A DNA stretch of 10,071 nucleotides from assembly GCA_003024985.2 (NCBI GenBank), contig PXIH01S0023073.1; one strand, written 5' to 3'. The position numbers and the translations under genes are program-made. Below, piece after piece: positions 7,885-10,071 of this stretch. The notes beneath the pieces are model-generated. The model was not told the origin of the DNA. It saw only the letters and a list, made by a program, of their open reading frames with translations, and did not search any database. This stretch comes from Euperipatoides rowelli. Taxonomy: Eukaryota; Onychophora; Udeonychophora; Euonychophora; Peripatopsidae. Position 1 is the first letter of the stretch; the number at the start of each line of letters is the position of its first letter.

Positions 7885-7958
7885 CGGGGCAGTATCCTGC
7901 CATATATGTTAAAACGTTTGGGCCTGTTGATAAACCCTTGTGCAACATTCAAATTGCT
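7885..7958 (+). CDS. candidate internal exon, penultimate, unidentified
   Basis: A pyrimidine-rich acceptor (AGGTTTTTCTATAG, ending at 7884) and a good donor (GCT followed by GTAAGA at 7959) bracket 74 bases. The frame reads GQYPAIYVKTFGPVDKPLCN then IQIA, preceded by two bases (CG) of a split codon. Composition is more balanced than the flanks. The exon ends on a codon boundary, and the candidate exon at 8350 starts on one, so splicing 7958 to 8350 keeps a single frame. The intron would be 391 bases. I cannot identify the protein. A minus-strand frame also crosses this stretch without an ATG (reading NVAQGFINRPKRFNIYGRIL), but it lacks a usable donor there. Confidence 0.42.
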
Positions 7959-8034
7959 GTAAGACTGTTTACTATCATATTTTTTAGTTGTTATGCACCC
8001 CAATGAGGATAAAGAGGATAAAATTAACGAGTTC

Positions 8035-8172
8035 TATAATAAAATTGTAGCATATTATTTTTTTTTTGTTACAATCGTTTGTACAATCAAGGAACTTGTG
8101 ATTTTCATTTATCATTGTTTATGTTCGCAGCATGGCTTTGCTATTTTTAATAGTAAATGCTGTGCTAGTGTA
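8035..8172. repeat. direct repeat, copy A of a diverged pair
   Basis: TATAATAAAATTGTAGC (8035) through ATGGCTTTGCTATTTTTAAT (8132) to TGCTGTGCTAGTG matches a block about 812 bases downstream (8846-8985). The offset of matching blocks is 811 at the left end and 813 at the right, so alignment is nearly gapless over about 120 bases despite divergence in the middle. The copy sits inside the proposed intron 7959-8349. The plus frame beginning ATGCACCCC at 7993 runs through it but looks like chance. Confidence 0.6.
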
Positions 8173-8210
8173 ATCTAATCAATTATGAGATCGTAAATGG
8201 TCCTAACCCA

Positions 8211-8231
8211 ACTTCACTGCATGCGTGAAGT
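8211..8231. repeat. hairpin with 7-bp arms
   Basis: ACTTCAC (8211-8217) and GTGAAGT (8225-8231) are exact reverse complements around TGCATGC, whose last six bases are themselves palindromic. It lies within the proposed plus-strand intron. Confidence 0.6.
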
Positions 8232-8349
8232 AATGGTCATTTATTCAGTTGTATTAATTCCATACATGTTGCGTTCTTGCTATTAAAGAATGTAGCACAT
8301 ATGTATTTTTGATCACCATTCTAACGATAATTTTCATTGCCTTAATTAG

Positions 8350-8400
8350 GTTGTTGAAGTGGTGGTGATGCCTCCAGGATCTGTGGCTACCCCTGCCTGA
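8350..8400 (+). CDS. candidate terminal exon with TGA stop, unidentified
   Basis: After a pyrimidine-rich acceptor (TTTTCATTGCCTTAATTAG, ending at 8349) the frame reads VVEVVVMPPGSVATPA and stops at TGA 8398-8400. The start phase matches the end phase of the exon at 7885-7958, giving a joined C-terminus IQIA-VVEVVVMPPGSVATPA. The GTG-rich, balanced codons contrast with the AT-rich flanks. A competing minus-strand reading of the same bases, AGVATDPGGITTTSTT ending TAA at 8346, has a weaker acceptor (GTTGCAATTCAG). A minus AATAAA (8245-8240) would serve that reading. Confidence 0.38.
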   Translation, partial: VVEVVVMPPGSVATPA

Positions 8401-8591
8401 ATTGCAACTGCAATATTGTTTTCTTTTGGGGATTTTGGTTAATTTTATGTTATTTTCATTATTTGCAGCAAGTATGCCGACGGCTGTTTTATGAATTTTC
8501 TTGTGAGAAAAAAAAACCATGTGGATATTTATTTCTTTTTCAGTTGCCATTTTCTTTTATTTTAATTGTAAACAACTTTCATTTAATTTTA

Positions 8592-8730
8592 AGTGGTGAG
8601 CGAACAGCTGAACCGGCTGACCTTTACCGTTATGGAAGGATTTCCAAGATGGCACCCATTTTCTGTCCAAATGTCCAGGACTGGGTTCTTGCAGCCTATG
8701 TCATCGCATAAAGTTAAAAGTGCACCAGAG
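8592..8730 (-). CDS. candidate exon, unidentified, opposite the plus-strand gene
   Basis: On the minus strand an excellent acceptor (TTTTTTTCTCCTTGGTTTTTCAG as two pyrimidine blocks, ending at 8731) opens the only unbroken frame in that direction. It reads SGALLTLCDDIGCKNPVLDI, then WTENGCHLGNPSIT. A fair donor (ACG followed by GTAAAG) would end the exon at 8628; if unused, the frame continues VKVSRFSCSLTT to TAA at 8591-8589. Three cysteines (LCDD, GCKN, NGCH) and a tryptophan give it a protein-like look, but I recognise no domain. The same bases are open on the plus strand (8593-8778, reading SEQLNRLTFTVMEGFPRWHP) without a good donor. They would also lie in the 3' untranslated region of the plus-strand model. 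Confidence 0.38.
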
Positions 8731-8828
8731 CTGAAAAACCAAGGAGAAAAAAAGATACCCTTTTTCTTTATCTATTAGAACTTTTGTTCAGTCCTATATT
8801 TAAAAATTTCAGGACAAATTCTTCTATT

Positions 8829-8843
8829 GGGGAGGGGAGGGGG
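8829..8843 (+). other. G-rich run GGGGAGGGGAGGGGG
   Basis: Three G tracts of 4, 4 and 5 bases are separated by single A's, a strong purine run in AT-rich DNA. Only three tracts of three or more G's exist, so a standard four-tract quadruplex is not met within one strand segment, though an intermolecular or two-layer form is possible. Confidence 0.5.
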
Positions 8844-8845
8844 AT

Positions 8846-8985
8846 TATAATAAAATTGCAGCTTATTTATTTATTTTTACATTGATTCTTGTAGGCTATT
8901 CAGGGACAACAGAATTTTGTTTATGCATTGTTTACATTCATAGCATGGCCTTTCTATTTTTTAATAGTATATTTTTTAATAGTAT
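8846..8985. repeat. direct repeat, copy B of a diverged pair
   Basis: This is the partner of 8035-8172. TATAATAAAATTGCAGC (8846) matches TATAATAAAATTGTAGC, and AGCATGGCCTTTCTATTTTT (8942) matches the AGCATGGCTTTGCTATTTTT block. Within it, a roughly 16-base segment TATTTTTTAATAGTAT is itself duplicated in tandem near 8956-8985. The AT-rich plus frame at 8928-9191 runs through it and is not supported as a gene. Confidence 0.6.
8849..8854 (+). terminator. possible polyadenylation signal AATAAA
   Basis: This is the first plus-strand AATAAA I noted after the TGA at 8400, giving a 3' untranslated region of about 450 bases if the plus-strand model is right. In AT-rich DNA the hexamer is frequent by chance, and it lies in repeat copy B. 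Confidence 0.2.
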
Positions 8986-9259
8986 GCTATAAATTACATT
9001 GTCATTTTTATAAAATTGTAACTAGCCAATGGTTACTCAATATTACAAATAGTGCTGTACTAAAGTTTTATAATAAAAATATTAGATATAGCTTACATGT
9101 GTATGATGCACATTTATTAATACAAAATTATAAAACAAAAGTTCACTTTCCGTTTTCTCACAATTCGATTATGGCAGCAACTTTTAACTAATTCATCTAA
9201 ATGTAACAGCAGTTAAAAATTATATTTATAGTTAATAGGATATTTTCAAAGGAAAAGAA

Positions 9260-9301
9260 ATAGCAAAGAACTACATATAAATAGTAAAGAACTACATTTA
9301 G
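9260..9301. repeat. 21-bp tandem duplication
   Basis: ATAGCAAAGAACTACATATAA (9260-9280) and ATAGTAAAGAACTACATTTAG (9281-9301) are two adjacent 21-base copies with a few mismatches. Confidence 0.6.
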
Positions 9302-9302
9302 G

Positions 9303-9366
9303 CAGAAATTTATGACGTCAAGTTTTCATGTACATTATTTCTTGACAGAAAATTGTGACGTAAGTC
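9303..9366 (+). promoter_or_regulatory. two CRE-like sites in a 43-bp spaced repeat
   Basis: TGACGTCA (9313-9320) is a perfect palindromic cAMP-response element. TGACGTAA (9356-9363) is a half-type variant 43 bases on. The flanks also match (CAGAAATTTATGACG versus CAGAAAATTGTGACG). CREB/ATF binding is known for the first motif, but occupancy here is unproven. The same bases allow another reading: ATG at 9312 opens MTSSFHVHYFLTENCD, ending exactly at a consensus donor GTAAGT (9360-9365), so this could instead be a first coding exon. Confidence 0.3.
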
Positions 9367-9624
9367 TCGAGAATGTTAAGTAACTAGTTGCATCACAAGT
9401 TATGAAAACAAAAGTAGCAGTAACACATTATTTTTGCTTAGTTACTTCCAGTATTTAATCTAGCCTAATTGCGGTATAACATTAGTAATAATGAGTTTCT
9501 TGCAAATGTATAAATCACAAATAAATATTAGAATTTAATTAAGAATAGAATCTGAATTACTGTACTAATATGCATGGCTTTTAATCAATACATAAGAAAT
9601 CAATGGGAAAAAAATGCAGCAAAT

Positions 9625-9729
9625 CTAGACTGTGATTTCAATTTTAAACAAATATGCAATGCAGTTATACCATGTGACGCTAACAGAAATTATGACTAGA
9701 AAAAGAAAAACAACTGCCTTGAAAGGCAT
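9625..9729 (-). CDS. small open frame with a signal-peptide-like start
   Basis: The minus frame from ATG (9729-9727) to TAG (9627-9625) encodes 34 residues beginning MPFKAVVFLFLVIISVSV, followed by TWYNCIAYLF. A short positively charged start followed by about 15 hydrophobic residues is what a secretory signal peptide looks like. An acceptor-like TTTTCAG (GGGATTTTCAG) lies just before it. No good donor was found to join it to a downstream exon. Hydrophobic frames are common by chance in T-rich sequence, so support is weak. Confidence 0.2.
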   Translation of the reverse strand: MPFKAVVFLFLVIISVSVTWYNCIAYLFKIEITV

Positions 9730-9921
9730 CTTAACCTTCTGAAAATCCCACCCTTTATGTAAACATTTTGGTAATCAAGAACAGAGAGAAAAAAAGAGCT
9801 CCCTCTCCCACTCTGCTTAAATATTAACTAATGATTACAAATTAATAAAGTCCATATTATGAACAAATGGGAAACATATGTCTGTAATATAAAGTAGCAC
9901 CAGATAATATATAAAATATAG

Positions 9922-10071
9922 CAGTGGCGGCTGGGCTTAAAAATATTGGTTGCCAGGAGACAAAGGGGACCCTCCCACAACTTCAAGGCTATATTTTAAT
10001 TTTTATAACAAATAAAAATTTAAAAAAATACATAATTATTCACTTTTTCAAGTTAACCCTTTATCTCCTAT
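9922..10071 (+). mobile_element. possible DNA-transposon terminus, cut by window edge
   Basis: CAGTGGCGGCTGGG (starting about 9922) followed by TTGGTTGCCAGGAGACAAAG is GC-rich against AT-rich flanks. From memory it resembles the CAGTGGCGG-type terminal repeats of some animal DNA transposons and their short derivatives. The partner end would lie outside the window, so neither an inverted repeat nor a target duplication can be checked. The remainder to 10071 is AT-rich. Confidence 0.35.

Noticed and set aside
7993-8178. Plus-strand 61-codon frame starting MHPNEDKEDKINEF
   Set aside because: It passes into a T run and repeat copy A, with AT-driven residues, and would lie inside the better supported intron 7959-8349.
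8254-8550. Minus-strand 98-codon frame containing HHHH and a cysteine pair
   Set aside because: The histidines come from the GTG-rich stretch that is better explained as the plus-strand terminal exon or the alternative minus frame; the remainder is AT-driven.
8928-9191. Plus-strand 87-codon hydrophobic frame
   Set aside because: It is AT-driven composition (F, Y, I, L, N, K) overlapping repeat copy B; no splice sites or motifs.

Overview
This window looks like non-coding or sparsely coding nuclear DNA from an animal, probably an invertebrate. It is AT-rich on inspection and full of A or T runs of 9-14 bases. No bacterial gene packing is visible. Exon-like islands are short and flanked by AG acceptors and GT donors. 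The motif TAGGCCT recurs (for example near 1573, 3026 and 7602), and tRNA-derived and transposon-like pieces are present. I cannot name the species. No open reading frame over 60 codons is convincing as a whole gene: the long ones are AT-rich chance frames or run through a satellite repeat. Any real coding sequence here is in short exons.

Layout. Positions 1-117 hold a well-supported open exon fragment on the minus strand that runs off the left edge. Positions 118-3850 are mostly AT-rich intergenic or intronic sequence. They contain one ambiguous exon-like island (about 719-854), a degenerate TAC/TAT trinucleotide tract (about 981-1170), two degenerate tRNA-like (SINE-type) Pol III heads at 1182-1247 and 2687-2744, a G-rich potential quadruplex at 2159-2180, and a possible 18-nt microexon at 2947-2964.

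The dominant structure is a tandem satellite array at about 3850-6805. It has about 21 recognisable units with a modal period near 131 bp. Diagnostic variants recur every five units over about 673 bp, which suggests a partial higher-order repeat. A 120-bp ACTTTT-rich segment interrupts the array at 6014-6133. Just beyond the array is a 24-bp exact direct repeat with 44-bp period (6910-6977).

The right third holds the best gene-like signals. On the plus strand, a 74-nt exon (7885-7958) with good splice sites joins in phase, across a 391-nt intron, to a 51-nt terminal exon (8350-8400). Together they give about 40 residues of a C-terminus I cannot identify. A competing minus-strand exon with a very strong acceptor lies at 8628-8730. 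Around these are a perfect 12-bp-arm palindrome (7804-7830), a 7-bp-arm hairpin (8211-8231), a diverged direct duplication (8035-8172 versus 8846-8985), two CRE-like sites (9313 and 9356), and a transposon-like terminus starting near 9922. How these elements relate functionally is not visible. The satellite separates the left exon from the right-hand exons, so they may belong to different genes.
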